Shown here one piece after another: positions 34,820-43,544 of a stretch of 64,000 nt of DNA. This DNA is from Rhizobium sp. C4. Its GTDB lineage: Bacteria > Pseudomonadota > Alphaproteobacteria > Rhizobiales > Rhizobiaceae. The translations under genes were made by a program, and so were the position numbers. Each line of letters starts with the position of its first letter. Within the stretch, counting starts at the first letter, position 1. Under the pieces are notes generated by a model. It saw only the letters and a list, made by a program, of their open reading frames with translations. It was not told the origin of the DNA and searched no databases. The DNA lies in assembly GCF_021026315.1 (NCBI RefSeq), contig NZ_JAJNCX010000002.1:496001-560000 (forward strand). Direction: 5' to 3'.

Positions 34820-36775
34820 ATGTGTGGATTGGCGGGATATATCGGCAATGTTGCTGAGCCGGAGCGGCTTCTGGCCGCGATGGGTGATGCTATTGCCCAT
34901 CGCGGGCCGGATGGTCGCGGCCTGAAAGTCATTGCGCCGAGCGGTTCCGCGCCGGGTGCGGGCCTTTCGCATGTCCGTCTTTCGATCGTCGGTCTCGCCG
35001 ACAGCGCGCAGCCGATGCTGTCCGAGGATGGCGCTTTGGCCATCGCCTTCAACGGCGAGATCTTCAACTATGTCGAGCTCCGCGAGGAGCTTGTCGCGCG
35101 CGGCCATCGCTTCCGCACCAGCGGTGACACGGAAGTTCTGCTGAAGCTCTACGAGATTTACGGCGCGGAGTGCCTCTCCCGCCTCAACGGCGATTTCGCC
35201 TTCGCCATCTGGGATGGGCGCACCAAGCGCATGATGCTGGCGCGTGACCGGATGGGCGTTCGCCCGCTTTTCTACACCGAGAAGGCCGGAACGCTCTATT
35301 TCGCCTCCGAAGTGAAGGCGCTGCTTGCCATTCCCGGTTTCCACGCCACGCTCGATCCGTTTGCGCTCGATCAGGTCTTCACGCTCTGGTCGCCGATTGC
35401 GCCGCGCACGGCCTTTGAAGGCGTGTTCGAGCTTGAGGCCGGCAATTACATGATCGCCGATGCCTCCGGCCGGCGGATTTCCACCTATTGGTCGCTCGAT
35501 TTCCCCGATGCCGGGGACGTGCGCCTGGACATGGACGAGAACGAGAAGGCGGCGCAGCTGCGCCATCTGCTGGAGGACGCGACCCGCATCAGGCTGCGTG
35601 CCGATGTGCCCGTCGGCTCCTGCCTGTCCGGCGGTCTCGATTCCTCGATCGTTGCGGCATTGGCCGCCGACATGGCCCCGCGCGGGCTCGACACATTCGC
35701 CATCACCTTCGACAGCGCCGAGCATGACGAGAGCAGCTTCCAGACGCTGATGGCCCGCCATCTCGGCGTCAAGCATCATGAGATCAACTGCTCGGAAGCC
35801 GATATTGCAGCAGCCTTCCCGGATGTCGTGCGTCTGGCTGAAAAGCCGCTGATCCGTACGGCCCCGGCGCCGATGTATCGCCTTTCCTCGCTCATCCGTG
35901 AAACGGGGATGACGGTCGTGCTGACGGGCGAGGGGGCCGATGAGGTCTTTGCTGGCTACGATCTCTTCAAGGAAGCAAAGGTGCGTCGCTTCTGCGCGCG
36001 CCAGCCGGGCTCGAAAATCCGCCCGCATCTCTTCCGCAAGCTCTATCCCTATCTGCCAGGTCTGCAAAAGCAGTCGGCGGAATATCTCGCCGCCTTCTTC
36101 GGCGCGGATGCCGCACCGCTTTCCGATCCGCTCTTCTCGCATCGTCCGCGCCTGCGGGGTACTGCTGCAGCCAAGCTCTTCTTCTCCGGTGACCTGAAGA
36201 GCAAGCTTGCCGGCTATGATGCGGCCGATGACATGATCGCGCAGCTGCCTGAGCGCTTCGGCCGCTGGCATCCGCTGCATCAGGCGCAATATCTCGAAAC
36301 GCGCTTCCTCATGCCGGGCTATATCCTCTCCAGCCAGGGCGACCGCATGGCGATGGGCAATGGCGTCGAGGGGCGTTTCCCCTTCCTCGATCATCGTCTG
36401 GTCGAGTTCGCCGCAACGCTTTCGCCGTCGATGAAGCTGAAGGGGCTGAAGGAGAAATATCTCCTGCGCAAATCCATGGCCGACAAGCTGCCGGCCGAAA
36501 TCGCCTATCGCGTCAAGCAGCCCTATCGCGCGCCGGACAGCCGCGCCTTTTCGGGTGCCGTCGCGCAGGAGCAGGTTCATGCCGTGCTCGACCAGCGCCG
36601 CGTCGCTGGCGACGGGTTTTTCAATGCCGCAGCGGTCGACAAGCTGGTGCAGAAATGCGCCGGACAGACCGCACCAAGTTTCAGAGACGACACCGCCTTC
36701 ATCGGCGTTCTTTCGACGCAGATGTGGCTCGATATTTTCAAGGGAACCAACAGGCGCGCCAGCGAAGCCGCCTGA
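34820..36775 (+). CDS. asnB: asparagine synthetase-like glutamine amidotransferase
   Basis: Class II amidotransferase of 651 residues. The start at 34820 yields MCGLAGYIG, so Cys2 becomes the N-terminal nucleophile that hydrolyses glutamine. The synthetase domain carries the PP-loop SGGLDSS (270-276) and the later GEGADEVFAGYDLFKEAK. It is a full-length AsnB-type enzyme, but its operon (acyl carrier protein, AMP ligase, NadE-like protein) suggests it amidates a carrier-bound or specialised acid rather than free aspartate (inference). It is longer than E. coli AsnB (about 554 residues), as is usual for the biosynthetic-cluster type. Confidence 0.88.
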   Translation: MCGLAGYIGNVAEPERLLAAMGDAIAHRGPDGRGLKVIAPSGSAPGAGLSHVRLSIVGLADSAQPMLSEDGALAIAFNGEIFNYVELREELVARGHRFRTSGDTEVLLKLYEIYGAECLSRLNGDFAFAIWDGRTKRMMLARDRMGVRPLFYTEKAGTLYFASEVKALLAIPGFHATLDPFALDQVFTLWSPIAPRTAFEGVFELEAGNYMIADASGRRISTYWSLDFPDAGDVRLDMDENEKAAQLRHLLEDATRIRLRADVPVGSCLSGGLDSSIVAALAADMAPRGLDTFAITFDSAEHDESSFQTLMARHLGVKHHEINCSEADIAAAFPDVVRLAEKPLIRTAPAPMYRLSSLIRETGMTVVLTGEGADEVFAGYDLFKEAKVRRFCARQPGSKIRPHLFRKLYPYLPGLQKQSAEYLAAFFGADAAPLSDPLFSHRPRLRGTAAAKLFFSGDLKSKLAGYDAADDMIAQLPERFGRWHPLHQAQYLETRFLMPGYILSSQGDRMAMGNGVEGRFPFLDHRLVEFAATLSPSMKLKGLKEKYLLRKSMADKLPAEIAYRVKQPYRAPDSRAFSGAVAQEQVHAVLDQRRVAGDGFFNAAAVDKLVQKCAGQTAPSFRDDTAFIGVLSTQMWLDIFKGTNRRASEAA

Positions 36776-36795
36776 ATAATTAAAGGAGAAGAACC

Positions 36796-37062
36796 ATGAG
36801 TGCAGCCATCAAGGAAACCATCCGGTCCTTCATCGTCGAGAACTTCCTGTTCGGCGACGAAGCCGGCCTGCCGGGCGATGCGGAATCGCTGATTGCCGGC
36901 GGCATCATCGATTCCACCGGCGTTCTCGAACTCGTCGCCTTCATCGAGGAGCAGTTCGGCTTCACGGTGGCCGATAGCGACATCGTGCCGGCCAATCTCG
37001 ACACGATCGAGGCCATTGCCGGCTATGTCGGCCGCAATGCATCCGCAGCCGTGGCGGCCTGA
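36796..37062 (+). CDS. acyl carrier protein
   Basis: An 88-residue carrier protein. The phosphopantetheine attachment serine is Ser40 in GGIIDSTGVLELVAF; the usual DSL is DST here. Acidic helices flank it. AAAGGAGAAGAA precedes the start. It lies between the amidotransferase and an AMP ligase, so the ligase probably loads it. It is distinct from the housekeeping fatty-acid AcpP, which would sit with fabF and fabD. Confidence 0.88.
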   Translation: MSAAIKETIRSFIVENFLFGDEAGLPGDAESLIAGGIIDSTGVLELVAFIEEQFGFTVADSDIVPANLDTIEAIAGYVGRNASAAVAA

Positions 37063-37074
37063 GGAGACAAGCCC

Positions 37075-38616
37075 ATGCGGGTCGAGCGCTTCCTGACTGA
37101 CAGCGGCCAAGCCTTTCCGGACAAGACGGCACTGATCACCGCCGACCGGCGGCTGACCTATGCCGAGCTCAACCGACTGACCGATGCCCTGGCCGCCTCG
37201 CTTGCCGCCCAGGGCGTCAAGCGCTCCGACCGCGTGCTGGTGTTCATGGACAATGCTTGGGAAGCGGCCGTCTCGATCTTTGCGATCCTGAAGGCGGGCG
37301 GAACATTCAGCCCGATCAATTCCTCCACCAAGGCCAACAAGCTCGCCTATATCATCGGCAATTGCGAACCGGCGGCGATCCTGACGCAGGGCCGGCTGAT
37401 GTCGGTGGTGCGCGAGGCGCTGGCCGAACACCCCGAGCGGCAGATTGCCGTTCTGTCGACCGAAGGCCGCAATGGCGTTCCGGATGGGGCGGGCTCGTTT
37501 GCGGCAGCGCTGGAGGGCGAGGCGGCTCCGCCCGCCCATGGCAGCGTCGAAACCGATCTCGCCATGCTCATCTACACGTCCGGCTCGACCGGCCAGCCCA
37601 AGGGCGTGATGATGACGCATGACAATATCGAGGCGGCCTCGCGCTCGATCATCACGTATCTGCAGGGCCGCAGCGACGATATCGTTCTGAATGTCCTGCC
37701 GCTGGCTTTCGATTACGGTCTCTACCAGCTGCTGATGACCTTCCGCCTTGGCGCGACGCTCGTTCTGGAAAAATCCTTCGCCTTCCCGCAGGCGATCTTC
37801 GATCTCATGCGCCGCGAGCACGTGACCGGCTTCCCGCTTGTGCCGACCATGGCGGCGATGATCCTGCGGATGAACGAGCTTCAGCCGGGCTTCCTGCCGG
37901 AGGTTCGTTACCTGACCAATACGGCGGCAGCACTGCCCGCCGAGCATATCGCCCAGCTGCGCGGGCTCTTCCCCGGCGCGCGGCTCTATTCCATGTATGG
38001 TCTGACGGAGTGCAAGCGCTGCACCTATCTGCCGCCGGAAGAGCTGGATCGCCGTCCGGGCTCGGTCGGCATTGCCATTCCCGGCACGGAAGCCTTTGTC
38101 GTCGACGATGCCGGCGTGCGCGTGCCGCCGGGTGTCGAGGGAGAACTGGTCATTCGCGGCCCGCATGTCATGAGAGGGTATTGGCGCAACGAGCAGGCGA
38201 CGAATGCCATGCTGAAGCCCGGCCCTGACGGGGTTGTCCAGATGCATACGGGCGATCTCTTCCGCACCGATGCGGAAGGTTTCCTCTATTTCGTTGGCCG
38301 CAAGGACGACATCATCAAGACGCGCGGCGAGAAGGTCGCGCCGAAAGAGGTCGAGGCCGTGCTGCACGCGCTACCGGGCGTGGCCGAAGCTGTTGTCGCC
38401 GGTATTCCCGACCCGATCCTGGGGCAGGCGGTCACGGCCATGGTCGTGCTCAGCAACCCGGCGCTGACGGAGCGCGAGGTTCTCGCCCATTGCGCCCGCA
38501 ATCTCGAAGATTTCATGGTGCCGAAGCGGATCGTCTTCAAGGACGCACTGCCGCGCACTGATACAGGCAAGGTCAGCCGTCGTCTGGCGGCCGGAGAACT
38601 GGAGCAAGCCGCATGA
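37075..38616 (+). CDS. AMP-dependent acyl/aryl-acid ligase
   Basis: ANL-superfamily adenylating enzyme of 513 residues. The phosphate-binding loop LIYTSGSTGQPKG is at 165-177, followed by MYGLTECKRCTYLPPEE, and the C-terminal hinge region reads FVGRKDDIIKTRGEKVAPKEVE. The invariant late lysine is in TDTGKVSRR. It resembles the ligases that accompany exosortase/exopolysaccharide loci. It presumably activates an acid and transfers it to the adjacent carrier protein (inference). The stop overlaps the next start (ATGA). Confidence 0.87.
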   Translation: MRVERFLTDSGQAFPDKTALITADRRLTYAELNRLTDALAASLAAQGVKRSDRVLVFMDNAWEAAVSIFAILKAGGTFSPINSSTKANKLAYIIGNCEPAAILTQGRLMSVVREALAEHPERQIAVLSTEGRNGVPDGAGSFAAALEGEAAPPAHGSVETDLAMLIYTSGSTGQPKGVMMTHDNIEAASRSIITYLQGRSDDIVLNVLPLAFDYGLYQLLMTFRLGATLVLEKSFAFPQAIFDLMRREHVTGFPLVPTMAAMILRMNELQPGFLPEVRYLTNTAAALPAEHIAQLRGLFPGARLYSMYGLTECKRCTYLPPEELDRRPGSVGIAIPGTEAFVVDDAGVRVPPGVEGELVIRGPHVMRGYWRNEQATNAMLKPGPDGVVQMHTGDLFRTDAEGFLYFVGRKDDIIKTRGEKVAPKEVEAVLHALPGVAEAVVAGIPDPILGQAVTAMVVLSNPALTEREVLAHCARNLEDFMVPKRIVFKDALPRTDTGKVSRRLAAGELEQAA

Positions 38617-39632
38617 GCAAGTCCGCAACCGCCCTGAAACAGGCCGCTGCCTTCGGTCCTGAAACGCTGGTGATCGACGCTGAGGCGGAGGTCGAGAAGA
38701 TCGTTGCGTCGCTGCGCAGCCAGCTTCGCGCCATGCGCAAACGCGGTCTCGTGCTCGGCCTTTCCGGCGGCATCGATTCAAGTGTGTCGGCAGCACTGGC
38801 CGTTCGGGCAGTGGGTGCGAAGAACGTCTTCACCCTCTTCATGCCGGAGCATGATTCCGATCCGGAAAGCCTTCGCCTTGGCCGACTGGTGGCCGAGACC
38901 TATGGCATTGAAAGCGTGGTCGAAGATATCGGCCCGACGCTTGCCGCCATGGGCTGCTATGCCCGCCGCGACGCATTCATCCGCACGCTGGTGCCCGAAT
39001 ACGGTCCCGGCTGGGCCTCCAAGGTTGCCATCTCCAATTCGGCGGAAGGCGGCGGGTTCAACATTTCCTATCTCGTCGTTGCCGATCCCGAAGGCAAGCA
39101 GAGCCGTCATCGCATGCCGCTGAACGCCTATCTCGGCATTGTCGCGGCCACGAACATGAAGCAGCGCACGCGCAAGCAGCTCGAATATTACCATGCCGAC
39201 CGGCTGAACTTTGCCGTTCTCGGCACGCCGAACCGTCTCGAATATGACCAGGGCTTCTTCGTGAAGAACGGTGATGGTGCGGCTGACGTGAAGCCGATCG
39301 CGCATCTCTACAAGAGTCAGGTCTATCAGCTCGCCGCCCATCTCGGCGTGCCGGCCGAAATCCGCGTCCGCCCACCCACCACCGACACCTATTCGCTCGC
39401 CCAGACGCAGGAAGAATTCTACTTCTCGCTACCCTGGGACAAGATGGATCTCTGCCTCTATGGCCTGAACCATGGTCTCGACGCGGGTGAGGTGGCCACT
39501 GCTGCCGGCCTCAAGCGCGAGGCGGTCGAATACGTCTATGCCGACATCGCCGCCAAGCGTTCGGCAACACGCTATCTGCATGCCGGGCCGTTGCTGGTGG
39601 AAAAGGTCGAGGAACTCGACAGGCTGGAATAG
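38613..39632 (+). CDS. NAD synthetase-like (NadE family) adenylating amidase
   Basis: A 339-residue PP-loop protein of the ammonia-dependent NadE family. SGGIDSS is at 51-57. AISNSAEGGGFNISYLVV and NRLEYDQGFFVKNGDGAADVKPIAHLYKSQVYQLAAHLGVP follow, clearly NadE-like. It lacks the glutaminase domain of the long NadE form. It ends the asnB-ACP-ligase operon and is not linked to nadABC, so it may use an adenylated substrate other than deamido-NAD (inference). A terminator follows at 39636. Confidence 0.82.
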   Translation: MSKSATALKQAAAFGPETLVIDAEAEVEKIVASLRSQLRAMRKRGLVLGLSGGIDSSVSAALAVRAVGAKNVFTLFMPEHDSDPESLRLGRLVAETYGIESVVEDIGPTLAAMGCYARRDAFIRTLVPEYGPGWASKVAISNSAEGGGFNISYLVVADPEGKQSRHRMPLNAYLGIVAATNMKQRTRKQLEYYHADRLNFAVLGTPNRLEYDQGFFVKNGDGAADVKPIAHLYKSQVYQLAAHLGVPAEIRVRPPTTDTYSLAQTQEEFYFSLPWDKMDLCLYGLNHGLDAGEVATAAGLKREAVEYVYADIAAKRSATRYLHAGPLLVEKVEELDRLE

Positions 39633-39635
39633 TGG

Positions 39636-39660
39636 AAAGGCCGCGAAAGCGGCCTTTTGC
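39636..39660 (+). terminator. terminator after NadE-like gene
   Basis: A 9-bp stem AAAGGCCGC / GCGGCCTTT with tetraloop GAAA, ending in TTTT, 3 bases after the stop codon. Confidence 0.85.
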
Positions 39661-39764
39661 ATTTGTTGATGCAATTATCTCAAGCGGTTGACGCGTCGAG
39701 ATATTTTGTCATGTCTTGAAGGTTCGGATGAGGTCCGCCCTTGTCGCTCCGACAGTCCGGTGAA

Positions 39765-40862
39765 TTACTCGAAATCGCCACCAAAGAAGCGGTTCCAGCG
39801 TTCGCCAGCAAGGCCGGTCAGCATGCAGTTCCCGGACAGGAACGGTTCGGTCAGCGCAGGGTCTTTCGCGTGGATGACGGTCGAAGAGATCGTCGCCATG
39901 ATCATGTAGCGGCCTGTCGCCGCCTCGATCAGGTCCGGGCTTGAACGCCCGCGCAGGCCAGCTGCGCCATGTTCCAGCGCATGGGCAAACATCAGGTCAA
40001 GAACCGGCCCAAGCCGCCCCGGTATCGCCATGACCTGCAGCACGCGGCCAATTCCATCCCACTTCAGATGATAGAGAAACGCGCCGATGGGCTCGCCGCT
40101 CTTTGTCTTGACCAGTCCCATATGCGCCTGCCCATAGGCCGGCTTGATCACGGCATTGGCGAGCACATGGTCGAGATAGCCGTTTTCCCAGTCAGGCCGC
40201 GCCTGTTTGTCTGCGCTAAGCTTCCGCACCGCGTCCGCAAAGCTCGCGAAATCGGCGTCGTCAACCGTGAGCGCGGCAGGGGCGGTTGCCGGTGAAAAAC
40301 GGCCAAGGCTCGGCCTGCCGGAGAGCTTGCCGTCAATGAACCGGGTGATTGGGGCGAGATGTCTGGCAAGGGCTGCCTTTTCTCCGGCCAGTGCCGCAGC
40401 AAAGCCGGCGGGTCGGAATACGCGAAACCACTCGAAACTGTAGCCGGGAATGGTCCGTCCCCGTAGCTTCGTCCACATGGTTTCTGAAATCACATTGGCG
40501 GTCTCGCTGAGCGAGATGTCCTGCGGGCCGCTCACAAAGGCTTTCAGCAAGCGTGCGCCGGCAAGCGGATCGCTCTCATGATCTTCCGACATCAGCGCGC
40601 CGCAAAAGGCGGCACGGAGGCGTCGTTCGCCGAGAAGATAGGGTACGGAATGGATGCCGACGAACCCGTTGACATGACCGTTGTCGGCAACATGCACCAG
40701 CGCCGGGATATCCGGATCGCGATAGGGTCCATCGAGATAGAAGGCACGGAAATAGGCGCTGAGTGCAGCCGGCGGCGGCGCCTTGCTGTGACGGAGAATC
40801 CGGTAGTAGAGCGCGGTAACCGCTCCGACATCGTCTGCGGAGAGAGGCCGCACCTCGCTCAT
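39765..40862 (-). CDS. GNAT-like N-acyltransferase
   Basis: A 365-residue protein. The start at 40862 (MSEVRPLSADDVGAVTALY) overlaps the upstream methyltransferase stop by ATGA. The N-terminal half reads like a GNAT domain with FVGIHSVPYLLGERRLRAAFCG, and the second half (AHMGLVKTKSGEPIGAFLYHL) repeats the theme, suggesting two GNAT folds. Proteins of this shape occur in exopolysaccharide and small-molecule loci. It converges on the asnB-ACP-ligase-NadE operon and may belong to the same pathway. Substrate unknown. Confidence 0.7.
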   Translation of the reverse strand: MSEVRPLSADDVGAVTALYYRILRHSKAPPPAALSAYFRAFYLDGPYRDPDIPALVHVADNGHVNGFVGIHSVPYLLGERRLRAAFCGALMSEDHESDPLAGARLLKAFVSGPQDISLSETANVISETMWTKLRGRTIPGYSFEWFRVFRPAGFAAALAGEKAALARHLAPITRFIDGKLSGRPSLGRFSPATAPAALTVDDADFASFADAVRKLSADKQARPDWENGYLDHVLANAVIKPAYGQAHMGLVKTKSGEPIGAFLYHLKWDGIGRVLQVMAIPGRLGPVLDLMFAHALEHGAAGLRGRSSPDLIEAATGRYMIMATISSTVIHAKDPALTEPFLSGNCMLTGLAGERWNRFFGGDFE

Positions 40863-41545
40863 GGCGCGGTGTCCTTGAGACGCGCGACAGCGACCCGGGG
40901 CCGACCTTCCTCGTCGATGGGGCAGTCCAGGCATTCGAAGACGCGGGAGCGCGTGAGCAGCGATTGCGCCTGCCGTTCCTGACCGACGCCGAATTCGAAG
41001 AGGAGCAGTCCGCCCGGTTTCAGGAAGGCGGGGGCCTCGCGCACCAGGCGTTGCTGGATGGAGATGCCGTAGGGTCCGCCATCGAAGGCCTCGCGCGGCT
41101 CGCTTTCGAGCAGATGCGCGCTCTCGCCTTCCAGACGTCCGGTCGAGATATAGGGCGGGTTGCACACGATCATCGTCGCCTTGCCCTCAGCACCCTGACC
41201 CTCCAACGCGCCGAAAAGGTCGCCGCGGCAGATGGTTGCGCGGTCGGAAAGACCGAGAAGGGCGACATTGGCTTTTGCGGTGGCGACCGTGTCTTCCGTC
41301 AGGTCTGCGGACAGCAGGGTGGCCGAGGGGACGGCATGGGCAACTGCCAGTCCGACATTGCCGGAGCCGCAGCACATGTCGATGACGAGCGGCGCGACTT
41401 CGCCGGTCTCCCGCAGCATGGCGATCGCGTGACTTGCCAGAAGCTCTGTTTCCGCGCGGGGCGCGAGAACGGAACCTTGCAAAATCAGATCGAGCCCAAG
41501 AAACCGATAATGACGCTGTTCGGCTGCCGTGTTATCCGCCTGCAT
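40859..41545 (-). CDS. class I SAM-dependent methyltransferase, HemK/PrmC-like
   Basis: A 228-residue methyltransferase. The SAM-binding motif is VIDMCCGSGNVGLA and the NPPY motif is present (VCNPPYISTGR). NPPY is typical of N-methyltransferases acting on amide or glutamine nitrogen (PrmC/HemK) or on DNA bases. It lacks the N-terminal helical domain of true PrmC (about 280 residues), so release factors are an unlikely target. It is coupled to the acyltransferase and lies beside an amide-forming operon, so methylation of a small-molecule amide is conceivable (inference). Confidence 0.78.
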   Translation of the reverse strand: MQADNTAAEQRHYRFLGLDLILQGSVLAPRAETELLASHAIAMLRETGEVAPLVIDMCCGSGNVGLAVAHAVPSATLLSADLTEDTVATAKANVALLGLSDRATICRGDLFGALEGQGAEGKATMIVCNPPYISTGRLEGESAHLLESEPREAFDGGPYGISIQQRLVREAPAFLKPGGLLLFEFGVGQERQAQSLLTRSRVFECLDCPIDEEGRPRVAVARLKDTAP

Positions 41546-41636
41546 ATGTTGTCCCGCGTGCCGGAAGAAATGTTAAATTCCAATCGATTTATAAGGGTCA
41601 ATGCTTAAGTCTTCATAACTTGCTTCTGGTCAACTG

Positions 41637-42587
41637 TCAGCCGCCCCAGACCACCGACTGTTCGTGGCGCTTGATGAGGTGCCGCAACTCTTCGAAGCGC
41701 CGGGCAATATGCCGGGCAAAGTTCTCCACCGCCGGCATGGACGAGGCCTCCCTCTGCCGCAGCAGAACCAGCGCCCGCTCCGGATGCGGGATCTGCAGGG
41801 GCAATGCGGTGATCGACCGGTCGTTGCGCATCGAAAAGACCGTCGAATGCGGCAGGATGGTCAGCGCATCCGAGCCCTTCAGATAGTTCACGACGTTCAT
41901 GAGCGAGCCGCCGGAATAGCGGATCTTCGCCTCCGTCACCCCCAGCGAAAGAAGAAGGCTGTGGAGGTCGGCCAGCAGCGGGCTGGTCGGCGGTGGTGCG
42001 ACCCAGGGGTAGTCGAGAAGTGCGGCCGGCTTGAGTTTGCGTGCCAGCAGCAGGGGATGCGTGACCCGGCAGGCGATCACGTTCCGACCGGGCAGGATTT
42101 CCTGCGCAACCAGCCCCGACCCCTCGTCAAGCAGATCGATGGGGCAGATGGCAAGGTCGATCTGGCCCGAAACCAGTCCCGCCTTGAGCTCGGAAATGTA
42201 GCCGTAGCTCTGCTCGATGCGGACGTCGGCATGGATCGACAGGAAATCGGCGGCCATGCCGGCAATCAACCCGTCCATGAAAAACGGTGTGCCGCCGACG
42301 CGGACCACGCCGCTGCGCCCCAGCCTGAAGCTTTCGATCGTTTCGCTCGCCTTGCGCGACGCGGTCATGACGACCATGCCATGCTGCGCCAGTTCCCGCC
42401 CGAGTGGCGTCGGCTGCAGGGGGCGCCGGCCCTTGACGAACAGCGGCTCGCCGACCCGCTTTTCCAGAATGGCGAGCGTCCGCGACACGGCCGGCTGGGT
42501 GAGCCCCAGCAGGGCGGCGCCCTCCACGACGCCTCCGGCCTGCACGACGGCAGCCAGCTGCAGGAGATGTTTCTCGTCAATCTTCAT
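41637..42587 (-). CDS. LysR-family transcriptional regulator
   Basis: A 316-residue regulator. The N-terminal helix-turn-helix (LQLAAVVQAGGVVEGAALLGLTQPAVSRTLAILEK spread over about 10-45) and the two-lobed effector domain are typical. It is divergent from the hydroxyquinol genes starting at 42681, with 93 bases between the starts, and is therefore the likely activator of that operon. It probably responds to a ring-cleavage intermediate, as CatR/PcaQ-type regulators do. Confidence 0.9.
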   Translation of the reverse strand: MKIDEKHLLQLAAVVQAGGVVEGAALLGLTQPAVSRTLAILEKRVGEPLFVKGRRPLQPTPLGRELAQHGMVVMTASRKASETIESFRLGRSGVVRVGGTPFFMDGLIAGMAADFLSIHADVRIEQSYGYISELKAGLVSGQIDLAICPIDLLDEGSGLVAQEILPGRNVIACRVTHPLLLARKLKPAALLDYPWVAPPPTSPLLADLHSLLLSLGVTEAKIRYSGGSLMNVVNYLKGSDALTILPHSTVFSMRNDRSITALPLQIPHPERALVLLRQREASSMPAVENFARHIARRFEELRHLIKRHEQSVVWGG

Positions 42588-42680
42588 AGCGGAAGCTTAT
42601 ATAAATCGCCGAAGAAATCATCAAATTTGTTTTGAGGGCTGCTAGGTTTGCGATATCGAGGTATGCGTTGGAGGAGTTGC

Positions 42681-43544
42681 ATGACGATGACTATCGATGC
42701 GGCGAGCGGTCGCGCGATCTCATCGCTGGATCGTCTGGACAGCCGGTTTGGCGACCGCGCTGGTGAGGCGCTGCCGTCAACCCTGATCGCATTCGCTGCC
42801 CATCTCCATGCGCTGGTGCGCGAGCTTCAGCCCTCGCGCGAAGAGTGGCGAGGTTTCATCGCTCTTCTCAAGGATATCGGCGAATATAGCCACGACCGCC
42901 GCGATGAATGGATGCTGATCTCGGATCTTCTGGGCATTTCGGCGCTGGTGGAAGAAATGAACGCCTGTCGCCCGGCGGGCGCGACGCCCAACACGCCGCG
43001 CGGTCCCTTCTTCCGCGCCGATGCGCCCATGCTGCCGCTCGGAAGCGACATCTGCCTGGACGGCAAGGGGGAACCGCTTACGGTTCGCGGGCGCGTGCTC
43101 GATCTACACGGGAAGCCTGTTGCGGGTGCGGAGATCATCACCTGGCAGGCCAATGCGCAGGGTTTTTACGAGAACCAGCAGCCCGACGATCAGCCGGAAT
43201 TCAATCTGCGCGGACGTTTTGTCACCGACGAGGCCGGGCATTTCCAGTATCGGACGATCATGCCCTCGGGCTATCCGGTGCCGCTCGATGGACCCGCCGG
43301 CGAGCTGATGAAGCGCGCTGGCTTGCCATCACGGCGACCGGCCCATCTGCAGTTTCATGTCTCTGCCGACGGTTTCGAGACGATCACCACCCATATCTTC
43401 GATGCCGACGATCCGCATCTTGCCAATGACCCGCTGTTTGCCGTCAAACCCGAACTTGTGAAATCCTTCACGCATGGCGAGGGGCAGTGCGAGCTGGACT
43501 GCACGTTCGTCATGGTGAGGACGCTTGAGGAGATATCCCGATGA
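42681..43544 (+). CDS. intradiol ring-cleavage dioxygenase, hydroxyquinol 1,2-dioxygenase-like
   Basis: Non-haem Fe(III) enzyme of 287 residues that would cleave hydroxyquinol (benzene-1,2,4-triol) or a catechol to maleylacetate or a muconate. The four iron ligands are in place: Tyr in GFYENQQPDD, Tyr in SGYPVPLDG, and two His in RPAHLQFHV. The helical N-terminal dimerisation domain typical of catechol/hydroxyquinol dioxygenases is present. The start at 42681 follows GGAGGAGTTGC. It overlaps the maleylacetate reductase gene. It is one of two paralogues flanking that gene. Confidence 0.9.
   Translation: MTMTIDAASGRAISSLDRLDSRFGDRAGEALPSTLIAFAAHLHALVRELQPSREEWRGFIALLKDIGEYSHDRRDEWMLISDLLGISALVEEMNACRPAGATPNTPRGPFFRADAPMLPLGSDICLDGKGEPLTVRGRVLDLHGKPVAGAEIITWQANAQGFYENQQPDDQPEFNLRGRFVTDEAGHFQYRTIMPSGYPVPLDGPAGELMKRAGLPSRRPAHLQFHVSADGFETITTHIFDADDPHLANDPLFAVKPELVKSFTHGEGQCELDCTFVMVRTLEEISR

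Noticed and set aside
34784-38367. Long - strand frames (about 600 codons each) opposite asnB and the AMP ligase
   Set aside because: Their composition is that of complementary-strand translation of GC3-rich codons, and sense-strand motifs are intact.
38613-39632. Calling this gene nadE outright
   Set aside because: Fold and PP-loop match NadE, but its operon context points to another amidation role and the genome may hold a housekeeping copy.
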